Source: UBA932 sp031548545 (GTDB lineage Bacteria > Bacteroidota > Bacteroidia > Bacteroidales > UBA932). Taken from it: DNA of 64,000 nucleotides. The notes below the pieces were generated by a model. The model was not told where the DNA came from. It did no database searches and saw nothing but the letters and a program-made list of their open reading frames with translations. The translations under genes and the position numbers were made by a program. The DNA lies in contig JAVBQY010000018.1 of the NCBI GenBank assembly GCA_031548545.1, positions 1 through 64,000 on the forward strand, written 5' to 3'. Positions 26,985-34,406 of the stretch are shown piece by piece (the first letter of the stretch is position 1; the number at the start of each line of letters is the position of its first letter).

Positions 26985-29063
26985 TTAGAAAGATAGATTG
27001 ATGGTAGCCCCGATTGTCACAGGCATTCCTCTTTGTCCGAAACGGCTGGCGCCAATCTTAAAGTCAAATACATTATAATTGGCATCGCAGAGATTTTTAC
27101 CCCAAAGAGAAATTTTGTATTTCGAGGCAATTGAAAACTCCACCTGCGCATTCAACAATCCATAAAAGGGTTGTTCGGACTGGTTGGTTTCATCCCAGTA
27201 CAATTGGCCGATTCCGCTATATTGGGCCATCAGGCTAATCCTGTCAATAAATTTATTCAGGTAAATATGGTAAAGACCCACAACAGACAAAGTATTACGC
27301 GGAACATAGGGTATAAAATTTCCGGAATAATCTTCGGTTTCACTCTTTACATTTTTATCAAATACGGCATAAGTATAACCGTATTCAAGATCAAAAGAAA
27401 GGTGCCTGAGCGGCATAATATTCAATGAGGCCTCCAAGCCGGTGCTGTGAGACTCACCTGCATTTCTTAGCACGGAGCCCCGGCCGCTGGGGTTAGTTGC
27501 ATAAATCTGCTGGTTCCTCCAGTCAATATAGAACAGGGAAACATCAATATTAAACAAATTGGCAAACTGCTGAGAGCGGTAGCCTATTTCATAGTTGATG
27601 CTGTTTTCCGGCTCAAAACTCTTATCCGAATCAAGTTCGAAACCGGTATTAAATCCACCTGTTTTATAGCCACAGGTCACAGAGGCAAACCATACATTGT
27701 CCGCATACTTATACATCAGGCCGACTTTAGGGACAAGCCGAATAAAATCCAGGTCGCTTGCCAGATGCGGATTCTCTTTTTTATTGCCGTTCACCACCAT
27801 AGCGTAATCATAATCCATAGCGGATTTTTCCGCATCTAACCGCAATCCGGCCTCCAATGAAAGGTTCTCTATCAACAGGTCATTCAAGCGGGATTGATGA
27901 AACAAGGCGCCGCCCAGGGTCCGCACATCGGTTAGTCTGTATTCCGCGGCCTTCTGTTTATAGACATCTACATCAATATTGCTATCCACATCCTGCCAAA
28001 AACCGAAGGCGCCAAACAGCCACTGATACCGTGCGTTTTCTTTATTTGAGCGTAAAACAAATTCCTGTGATAACATCACCTGCTTCTGGCCCTGGGTGGC
28101 GAAATAGATGGAATCTGCCGTAAAATCCTGGTCTACGTACTGCTCGTCTTTAAGCCATTGAAAGGCCGTCACGGAAGTAAAAAGTGTTTTTTCACTTTCT
28201 CTCCTTATATGCAAACCATGGGTGGTTAACAGCTGGTCATAACCGCTTTCCTGATTATAAACAATAGCTGTGGTTTGGTTCATCGCCGGATCTATAGGGG
28301 CATACGGATAGCCCTTTTGTTTAGAATCGGCAAATGTCCCCACATAGGCTATCCGCCAAAGGTCGTTCAGCCGGTATTCGAGCCTTAAGCTGGCATTTAC
28401 ATCATCAAGCCGCCCCACGTATTCATCCATGGTAATGTTCTTGAAGTCACCCCCGTCATGTTTATAGCCGGCGGAGAGGGTTAAACCGAGTTTTTTACCT
28501 ATCACGGCGTTATGTGTAAGCCTTGCGGAAAAATCATTAAAAGTCCCGCCCAACAATCTCACATTGGTCCCCTGGCGGTCAAAGGGAGTAAAAGTATATA
28601 AATTAATCACGCCGCCCATTGTATTCCGGCCGTATAATGTTCCCTGCGGCCCCCTCAAGACTTCCACCAGTTTTACATTGTCAAGGTCTATCTTATACAT
28701 CCCCTTTTCAAAATAGGGGATATCATTTACATATAATCCGACAGAGGGTGAATTTATCCTGGAGCCGATACCGCGGATATACACCGGCGAGGTCAGTTTA
28801 GAACCGTATTCGGGCATGTAGAGGTTCGGAATCCGGGCCGTCAGGTCGGTTGTAGCGGCAATATTTTCAGCACTAATCCTGTAGTTTGTTAAGAGGCTGC
28901 TCGAAACAGGCTGGTTTGCTATCACGGAGAACTCTTTCGACGAGGCTGTTATCTGAACTGCCGGAAGCCCTAAAACGGACATTTCAGTCGAGTCGGATTG
29001 CGCCCATACAGGGTGTATTGCAATTAAAATTAAAGAAAGCGTTAGCAGGGCTGTTTTTTTCAT
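26985..29063 (-). CDS. TonB-dependent outer membrane receptor
   Basis: Energised outer membrane importer of 692 residues. It has a signal peptide (MKKTALLTLSLILIAIHPVWAQ), a plug domain (about 45-155: NIAATTDLTARIPNLYMPEY, VYIRGIGSRI, EVLRGPQGTLYGRNTMGGVI) and a 22-strand barrel ending in the aromatic-terminated MPVTIGATINLSF. It lacks the N-terminal carboxypeptidase-like domain of SusC proteins, so it is of the iron-complex/cobalamin type. It sits second in the operon, after the cytochrome b-like gene. The substrate is unknown; a porphyrin, heme or ferric chelate is suggested by hemG in the same run. Confidence 0.93.
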   Translation of the reverse strand: MKKTALLTLSLILIAIHPVWAQSDSTEMSVLGLPAVQITASSKEFSVIANQPVSSSLLTNYRISAENIAATTDLTARIPNLYMPEYGSKLTSPVYIRGIGSRINSPSVGLYVNDIPYFEKGMYKIDLDNVKLVEVLRGPQGTLYGRNTMGGVINLYTFTPFDRQGTNVRLLGGTFNDFSARLTHNAVIGKKLGLTLSAGYKHDGGDFKNITMDEYVGRLDDVNASLRLEYRLNDLWRIAYVGTFADSKQKGYPYAPIDPAMNQTTAIVYNQESGYDQLLTTHGLHIRRESEKTLFTSVTAFQWLKDEQYVDQDFTADSIYFATQGQKQVMLSQEFVLRSNKENARYQWLFGAFGFWQDVDSNIDVDVYKQKAAEYRLTDVRTLGGALFHQSRLNDLLIENLSLEAGLRLDAEKSAMDYDYAMVVNGNKKENPHLASDLDFIRLVPKVGLMYKYADNVWFASVTCGYKTGGFNTGFELDSDKSFEPENSINYEIGYRSQQFANLFNIDVSLFYIDWRNQQIYATNPSGRGSVLRNAGESHSTGLEASLNIMPLRHLSFDLEYGYTYAVFDKNVKSETEDYSGNFIPYVPRNTLSVVGLYHIYLNKFIDRISLMAQYSGIGQLYWDETNQSEQPFYGLLNAQVEFSIASKYKISLWGKNLCDANYNVFDFKIGASRFGQRGMPVTIGATINLSF

Positions 29064-29092
29064 AACAAATATCGTTAATTCAAAGGTGTAGT

Positions 29093-29716
29093 TTATTTAT
29101 ATCCAAAGCCTAAATAGAAGTAAACAAGAATAAGCAGAAAACCTCCGGCAATAAGAAAGGAGAAAACCTGCGATGCCGTTTTCAACCGGGCGACAAGTTT
29201 GGCATTGCTGGTATTTACGCCTTGGAACATAGCCCAAAACCCACGGGAGAGATGAAAATACAAGGCAATTATCCACATCACATAAATAGCCTGATAAAAA
29301 CTATTATAAAACAAGGTCTTTACTATATCATAAGGGCTTCCTCCGTGTAATTGGATCTTTGCCCAGAATTGGCTCAGGTGGAGTAATAACAGCCCCACAA
29401 CAATAAGGCCTAAGGACAATAGACTTTTGAATGTATTCCATGAGTGGTTGCCCTCATGCCCTATTTTCTGTCTTTTTGTATTACGCACGGTAATAACAAC
29501 CCCATATATCATATGCAACAGAAAACCAAGGGCTAAAACAGGCATTATTACCCGGGGCAGGACATGCCCGTTCATAAGGCGCCAGGCCGATTCATAAGCC
29601 TCTCTGGAAATTAAGGAAGTCAAATTGACGGCTAAATGCAATAGCAAGAACAACACGAGCAATACCCCTGTAGCACCCATTATTCGCTGTTCCTTTACCA
29701 TTGATAATTTTGCCAT
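29093..29716 (-). CDS. succinate dehydrogenase-type cytochrome b subunit, without its enzyme partners
   Basis: A 207-residue membrane protein with about five helices, resembling the cytochrome b558 subunit of Bacteroidota succinate dehydrogenase/fumarate reductase. Helix 1 has RIMGATGVLLVLFLLLHLAV; further His residues occur in helices 2, 3 and 4 (GFLLHMIYG, LLLHLSQFW, ALYFHLSRGFW), in positions suitable for heme ligation. No flavoprotein or iron-sulfur subunit gene adjoins it. ATG at 29716 is chosen over 29851, which would run through the promoter. It heads the eight-gene run, and a membrane heme carrier or quinol-linked partner of hemG is conceivable. Confidence 0.8.
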   Translation of the reverse strand: MAKLSMVKEQRIMGATGVLLVLFLLLHLAVNLTSLISREAYESAWRLMNGHVLPRVIMPVLALGFLLHMIYGVVITVRNTKRQKIGHEGNHSWNTFKSLLSLGLIVVGLLLLHLSQFWAKIQLHGGSPYDIVKTLFYNSFYQAIYVMWIIALYFHLSRGFWAMFQGVNTSNAKLVARLKTASQVFSFLIAGGFLLILVYFYLGFGYK

Positions 29717-29736
29717 AATAGTTAATCCGTGTTTTA

Positions 29737-29756
29737 GCCGGCCATCAACAGCCGGC
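29737..29756 (-). promoter_or_regulatory. GC-rich hairpin in the 5' leader of the porphyrin operon
   Basis: GCCGGC (29737-29742) pairs with GCCGGC (29751-29756) over an eight-base loop, with a possible wobble extension. It lies between the -7 box and the first ATG, 20 bases before the start codon, in otherwise AT-rich sequence. It may affect translation of the first gene. Confidence 0.5.
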
Positions 29757-29777
29757 CGGGCCACTATTTCCAGGTAG

Positions 29778-29785
29778 CAAAGATA
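29778..29785 (-). promoter_or_regulatory. -7 promoter box of the porphyrin/TonB operon
   Basis: The minus strand reads TATCTTTG, about 60 bases before the first gene's ATG. No TTTG occurs at the -33 position, which would fit a promoter needing an activator such as the operon's own response regulator. Confidence 0.55.
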
Positions 29786-29826
29786 GTAGTTATTATATAA
29801 AGGAAATCTTAAGATTTGCTTAAAAT

Positions 29827-30591
29827 TCACGGTTGGGCATTCTTTGTCCAACGCGTTTCGATCCGTACCAGGTCCTTATGGTCGCTTTCGCGTATGGCGG
29901 CCGAAAGATAAACACCACCGCCCCGGTGTTCCGTAACAATGTAGTAAGCATCACCCAATCTGGCCTGCTGTAAAAAATTCACCTCTATATCCCGGACCTG
30001 GTGCTCCATTGCAAAGTCAGGAGGAAAGCTGTCCAATATCCACTGGATATAGCGGGTATTATTGACATGCCGGTTCATGTCGATATCACTCAACACGACC
30101 GCATGAACAGCGCTTTTAATGCCGCCGGCAGGAGCCGGCAACTTGTCCGGCTGCTCCGTTATGGCATGCAAGCCCTCCGGAATAGGGCAGAACGCCTTCA
30201 TCACATCCACCCGCTGCGGACGGCCCGTAGTACTACTCAAAATATGCCAGGCCGATGTCGCCTTAAAAACCTGCAGGCCATGCTGGTTGTATCCGATAAA
30301 ATCACGGTAGGCCGTCAACACCTCCGGCTCCTTGCCCCAGGTATGCAGCTGTAGTTCATCATTCCATTGCGGATAGTGGTCTATCTGCACTTTGAGCTTG
30401 GAGAGCACCCAAAACTGCCCCTTCTCATTCAATTGCTCGTAACCAAAATTCCAGGTATTGGCATGCTCCCAGGCGATTTCCTGCAAAAAAAGAAAAAGAC
30501 CGGACAGGCTTAACTTCCTTTCCCAATCCACCAAGTCGGTACGAATGGGAAAAACAGCGGCAAAAACGTGATCTGGCAGCGGTTGGCTCAT
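29827..30591 (-). CDS. acyl-ACP thioesterase
   Basis: Releases fatty acids from acyl carrier protein in the cytosol. The 254-residue product is a tandem hot-dog protein of the FatA-like bacterial family: first hot dog with LFLFLQEIAWEHANTWNFGY (residues 33-52), second with the catalytic DMNRHVNNTRYIQWILD (Asp171, Asn173-His175, Asn177). WVLSKLKVQID and HTWGKEP are also typical. It lies downstream of plsC on the same strand, 111 bases apart, and is followed by the porphyrin operon promoter. Confidence 0.9.
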   Translation of the reverse strand: MSQPLPDHVFAAVFPIRTDLVDWERKLSLSGLFLFLQEIAWEHANTWNFGYEQLNEKGQFWVLSKLKVQIDHYPQWNDELQLHTWGKEPEVLTAYRDFIGYNQHGLQVFKATSAWHILSSTTGRPQRVDVMKAFCPIPEGLHAITEQPDKLPAPAGGIKSAVHAVVLSDIDMNRHVNNTRYIQWILDSFPPDFAMEHQVRDIEVNFLQQARLGDAYYIVTEHRGGGVYLSAAIRESDHKDLVRIETRWTKNAQP

Positions 30592-30669
30592 ACATTTATA
30601 AGTTATAGTGTACAGGGTGAAAAGCAGTTTAAAAATTTAAGAAGCAAAGCCACAGCCCTACGTCCCAAC

Positions 30670-30701
30670 CTCTTAGTCTCTTAATCCCTTAGTCTCTTAA
30701 T
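30670..30701. repeat. octamer tandem repeat, four units
   Basis: Four head-to-tail octamers (CTCTTAGT, CTCTTAAT, CCCTTAGT, CTCTTAAT) end one base before the plsC stop codon, in the gap between plsC and the thioesterase gene. The rest of 30592-30669 holds nothing recognisable. Confidence 0.85.
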
Positions 30702-30702
30702 A

Positions 30703-31440
30703 TTAGTTTCCGTATTTCTCCGGCGCCATCTGCCGGTGCTCCGCCAGCATCAGGTCGTGCAGTTTTGCGGCCAGTTCTTTAACAGACGTGCTATCCACCT
30801 CTTCCACGCTAATCTCAGGCAGGACTTTAATGTGAAAATCCTGCTTGCGTTTGATGTTGTAGCCCTTTTTGGGCATCACATCAAAATTACCATTCATCAC
30901 AACCGGCAAAATGGCGGTATGCGTAAGCTTGGCCATAATAAACGCACCGTCTTTGAAACGGTGGATTTGTCCGTCCTTTGTGCGCGTCCCTTCCGGAAAG
31001 ACGGCCACGCATACGTTGCGGTCGAAAAAGTATTTTGCCTTCTTCACCATATATTTCACACTACCGCTATCACCGCGCTTAATCAGAATATCGCGGTGCA
31101 TCAGGAGGGCCGGCCCGGCAAAGGGTACCCAGACCGCCTCTTTCTTCGACACCCATTTGAAAACACGCGGCACATGGTACATCAGTATGATGTCAAGCAT
31201 AGACTGGTGATTACAGATGATAACATAGGGTTTATCCCGCTTAACATGCTCTCCCCCGCTGTAGTGTACCTTCCAGCCGGGATTCACCCAATAATGCAGC
31301 TTCGCCCAGATAGTGGAATGCCAATCCACCACCCGGCGCATAGGATCAAAAGGAAAAGTAAACAGTAATACAAGCACTCCCGTACAAAACATGAATATTT
31401 CCATTATAAGGAGTATGGGCCAAAAATAAAGTGCATACAT
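30703..31440 (-). CDS. plsC: 1-acyl-sn-glycerol-3-phosphate acyltransferase
   Basis: Membrane enzyme adding the second acyl chain to lysophosphatidic acid in phospholipid synthesis. The 245-residue product has an N-terminal hydrophobic helix (about 5-30), the catalytic NHQSMLD (residues 77-83, the NHx4D box) and the glycerophosphate-binding FPEGTRTK (148-155). LPVVMNG is the later conserved block. Upstream is a TATCTTTG box; downstream is an acyl-ACP thioesterase, so both neighbours handle acyl chains. Confidence 0.92.
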   Translation of the reverse strand: MYALYFWPILLIMEIFMFCTGVLVLLFTFPFDPMRRVVDWHSTIWAKLHYWVNPGWKVHYSGGEHVKRDKPYVIICNHQSMLDIILMYHVPRVFKWVSKKEAVWVPFAGPALLMHRDILIKRGDSGSVKYMVKKAKYFFDRNVCVAVFPEGTRTKDGQIHRFKDGAFIMAKLTHTAILPVVMNGNFDVMPKKGYNIKRKQDFHIKVLPEISVEEVDSTSVKELAAKLHDLMLAEHRQMAPEKYGN

Positions 31441-31474
31441 AGCGCTAAAATCAATATAATGTATTTTTGAGTTG

Positions 31475-31482
31475 CAAAGATA
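31475..31482 (-). promoter_or_regulatory. -7 promoter box of plsC
   Basis: The minus strand reads TATCTTTG, 35 bases before the plsC ATG. TTTC at the 19-base spacer position is one base off the -33 TTTG. Confidence 0.6.
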
Positions 31483-31694
31483 GCTAATTTACTCATTTAA
31501 CGAAAATTTCCATAAAACATCTTTTTAATAGCATTTATTAACAAACCCACCAGGTGAAACACAAGCATAAAACACATATAAACGACTAAAAAAGTTTTAT
31601 TTACAAGAAACGATTGAAGCAACTACTGTTTAACCTGAAACAAATAATGATCATAATAAGTGTTAAGAATATGTTAAAACCGCGCTTTTTGTAG

Positions 31695-31702
31695 TATCTT
31701 CG
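31695..31702 (+). promoter_or_regulatory. candidate -7 box of the protease/SusCD locus
   Basis: TATCTTCG differs from TAnnTTTG at one base and lies 60 bases before the first gene of the seven-gene run. No good -33 element is seen. Confidence 0.35.
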
Positions 31703-31761
31703 TCAGTATTTTTAAAAAAAACAACCCAAATTATTTTTAAATAAAAACAATAATACTCTAT

Positions 31762-33273
31762 ATGAAAAAAAGCTTTTATGTTTTTGTTGTTCTGTCGTTT
31801 GTCTTCTCGTTATGCTTTAACACGGAGGCCAAAGGAGAATATGTCCCCGGACAGGACACCAAACAGTTACTGGACAATATCGGGAGTAGTCCCATTATCG
31901 CAGAATCTAAGACCGAACCGGGTACTTTCTTTGTAGTGTTCGTCCGTCAACGTTACGGCCGGGACACCACTAACAGCCAGTATGGCATATACATGCAGAA
32001 AGTAAAAAACGGCCGGGTGCAATGGGCTAACGCTACAACCGTTAGTAAGCGAACCACCGGTTCACAAACGTTATCTACGCTATATGCCATAGGCACAAGC
32101 GACGGCGGTTGCGCTGTAACCTCCTATTGGCGGGACATGCCCAGCAGGGATGAATTAGGCCCCTGGAATATTGTAATGAACAAAGTCAACTCCAACGGCC
32201 TTAAGCTATGGGAAAGACCTATTACCGACATTAAATACAGCACCAATGAAGAAAGTCAGAATAATTACCAGATAGGGGGCAGCCTGACGGAACTGTCTGA
32301 CGGAACCCTTATTACCACATGGTACAATACAAGGAATTCAACAAGCGCCTTAAAGACCAACATTTACGCCCGCGCCATAGCCCCCAACGGCACACCATTG
32401 ACGCCTGAAACATCGTTAGCCTCCGCATCGGCAAGCAATGCGGTATCACTTCCCTTAATCACATTTGACAGTGGCAAGACGTTTTTCATCACCTACTATT
32501 ATGACAACGGAGGTAAGGCCAGGGTACAGAAGTACACCTATGGTTCCGGAGGTTTCACCTCCGTATGGCCCGTACCCACGGATGTCCACACGGAGGGCCG
32601 GATGGCGCTCTATGCCATTAAGCAACCCGTTTCCGATGGCCGTGGCGGTATTATCATAACCTACGACGCAAAGCAAAGTATCACCGCCTTTTCTTATTTT
32701 TCCTGGATTCAACATGTCCGGAATGACGGGGCTAAAAGGTGGACCACTGACCCCAGCGGTAGCGGTTTAAAGTTGGTTTCCGTTGCAGGACAAGGCCAAT
32801 CAATGCCTTTCACTTACTACTACAAAGACCGCGAAACAATATTCGTCTCTTACCAGATCGGTTCAACCAGCTACCAGGGACAAATGGGCATTGGCATCCA
32901 GGCGGTGGATTTTGTGAGCGGAGAACTGGAATGGGGCACCGGCGGAAGGACCTTGTATCCGCTTGTCAACTACCGCGAAATCGCCTGTCAATACATCGCG
33001 ATGGGCAGTGATGAAAACCCTGCCTTTATCTACCGCTTAGGCATTGAAAGCACCATGGGCGGAAAGAGCGGCATCCTGCTTAAAAAGACCGATTTCAGCG
33101 GCTATGACGTATTCACCACGGACCAGGTAATATCCCCCACCACCAATAAGTTGCACCATGCCATGTATATGTCGGATGTTGCAAAGAAAGGTATTGCCGT
33201 ATGGATGGACGCCGACACCAATCCTAACGAATCGTTTGACGGTCCGCTTTACTTCCAGGAATTTTCTTTCTAA
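31762..33273 (+). CDS. secreted repeat protein, predicted seven-bladed beta-propeller
   Basis: I do not recognise the family. The 503-residue product has a signal peptide (MKKSFYVFVVLSFVFSLCFN) and no lipobox, T9SS tail or membrane anchor. Seven related segments of the form hydrophobic-Q/K-V-x-x-(N)G-x-x-W occur near residues 74, 136, 200, 253, 315, 376 and 437, about 61 apart (for example YMQKVKNGRVQW, MNKVNSNGLKLW, IQHVRNDGAKRW). That periodicity suggests a seven-bladed propeller. It is the first gene of the run, 24 bases before porV, so it may be a periplasmic or surface partner of the protease or importer. Confidence 0.7.
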   Translation: MKKSFYVFVVLSFVFSLCFNTEAKGEYVPGQDTKQLLDNIGSSPIIAESKTEPGTFFVVFVRQRYGRDTTNSQYGIYMQKVKNGRVQWANATTVSKRTTGSQTLSTLYAIGTSDGGCAVTSYWRDMPSRDELGPWNIVMNKVNSNGLKLWERPITDIKYSTNEESQNNYQIGGSLTELSDGTLITTWYNTRNSTSALKTNIYARAIAPNGTPLTPETSLASASASNAVSLPLITFDSGKTFFITYYYDNGGKARVQKYTYGSGGFTSVWPVPTDVHTEGRMALYAIKQPVSDGRGGIIITYDAKQSITAFSYFSWIQHVRNDGAKRWTTDPSGSGLKLVSVAGQGQSMPFTYYYKDRETIFVSYQIGSTSYQGQMGIGIQAVDFVSGELEWGTGGRTLYPLVNYREIACQYIAMGSDENPAFIYRLGIESTMGGKSGILLKKTDFSGYDVFTTDQVISPTTNKLHHAMYMSDVAKKGIAVWMDADTNPNESFDGPLYFQEFSF

Positions 33274-33297
33274 AACCCAACATTGATATCTATACAT

Positions 33298-34383
33298 ATG
33301 AAAAAAACACTTATCGGTTTATTTCTTGTTGCATCAACTTTTGTTACCGCACAGGCTCAGGACCACTCCATTTCAACAGCCGTTCCGTGGTTAAATGAAG
33401 CCCCCGATGCCCGTTCATCAGCTTTAGGCAGCACCGGTGTTGCAACAGAAGCCGACCTATCCTCCCAATACTGGAATGTAGCCAAATACGCACTCCTTGA
33501 CAACCGTTACGGCATTTCTTTAAATTACACGCCTATCAGCCTTTCCAAAGATGCGACACAGGCGTATCTGAGCGGATTTTATAAATTCAAACAGCACTCT
33601 TTCAGCGGCTCGTTCCGTTATAACTCACCGGGAAAAGTAAATTTTAGCGATGATGACAACAATCCATTAGGAGACAACAGAATCAATGAATTCGCTGTTG
33701 ACCTGGGATACGGCATACAACTGTCACCCAAATGGTCTCTCGGGTTTTTGCTGCGGTATATTTACAGCAATTACGGCACTCCGTATCTCGGATCAAAGGC
33801 AGGACAGGCGGTAGCCGCGGATTTTGGCGTATTTCATCAAACGGACGCCCTGCTTTTCGGTCAGGAGATACAGTATGGCTTAGGTCTTTCCTTATCAAAC
33901 ATAGGAACAAAAATGAGCTATGAAGACGGCAAATCCGGCGCCTTCCTGCCTATGAACATTCGTATCGGCGGCCGTATCGGTACCTATGTAGCACCGGCCC
34001 ATCACCTGGCACTCTCTTTAGACCTGAATAAGTTAATGGTTCCGGAGAACGATTCTACGGCCTCGGTATTTGGCGGCATGTTCAATTCCTTTACCGACTC
34101 GCCAGACGGTTTTGTCGGAGAATTAAAACAAATCGCCGTTTCAACAGGCTTGGAGTACACCTACAATAAAATGCTTATGGCTCGTGTCGGTTATGTGACG
34201 GAAGGTTCCTCATCAGCCACCTACCAATACCTGACTACCGGCGTTGGCCTGGTATACAAAAATGCAAACCTGGATTTATCCTATCTCATCAACATGTCAT
34301 CTACGCAGGACAAGTTAAGTAATGTATTGCGCATTACGCTGGGCTTCCGTGTAGGAGGAGGAAAAACCGGCAGCAATTTATAA
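33298..34383 (+). CDS. porV: T9SS outer membrane shuttle protein PorV
   Basis: Outer membrane barrel of the FadL-like PorV family. PorV collects type IX cargo from the SprA translocon and delivers it to the surface attachment complex. The 361-residue product has a signal peptide ending in AQAQ and the family N-terminus TAVPWLNEAPDARSSALGST, then QYWNVAKYALLD. ATG at 33298 is preferred; an ATG-less extension to 33283 adds five residues. It lies between a secreted propeller protein and a giant T9SS protease, 23 bases before the latter. Whether it is the only PorV of the genome or a dedicated copy is unknown. Confidence 0.88.
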   Translation: MKKTLIGLFLVASTFVTAQAQDHSISTAVPWLNEAPDARSSALGSTGVATEADLSSQYWNVAKYALLDNRYGISLNYTPISLSKDATQAYLSGFYKFKQHSFSGSFRYNSPGKVNFSDDDNNPLGDNRINEFAVDLGYGIQLSPKWSLGFLLRYIYSNYGTPYLGSKAGQAVAADFGVFHQTDALLFGQEIQYGLGLSLSNIGTKMSYEDGKSGAFLPMNIRIGGRIGTYVAPAHHLALSLDLNKLMVPENDSTASVFGGMFNSFTDSPDGFVGELKQIAVSTGLEYTYNKMLMARVGYVTEGSSSATYQYLTTGVGLVYKNANLDLSYLINMSSTQDKLSNVLRITLGFRVGGGKTGSNL

Positions 34384-34406
34384 ATTAAAAAGGAACCATT
34401 CAAGAT

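Larger units (their letters stand above)
31441..31761. other. 321-base AT-rich gap between divergent plsC and the protease locus
   Basis: No coding frame or RNA gene is supported here. It holds the plsC -7 box (31475-31482) and, near the right end, TATCTTCG (31695-31702), one base off the TAnnTTTG consensus. That box would give a leader of about 55 bases before 31762. A TGATCA palindrome occurs near 31650. The length suggests regulated transcription of the locus to the right. Confidence 0.5.

Noticed and set aside
22003..29716. horizontally acquired island
   Set aside because: No insertion sequence, integrase, tRNA or flanking repeat is seen, and the codon style by eye is like the neighbours; transfer cannot be supported.
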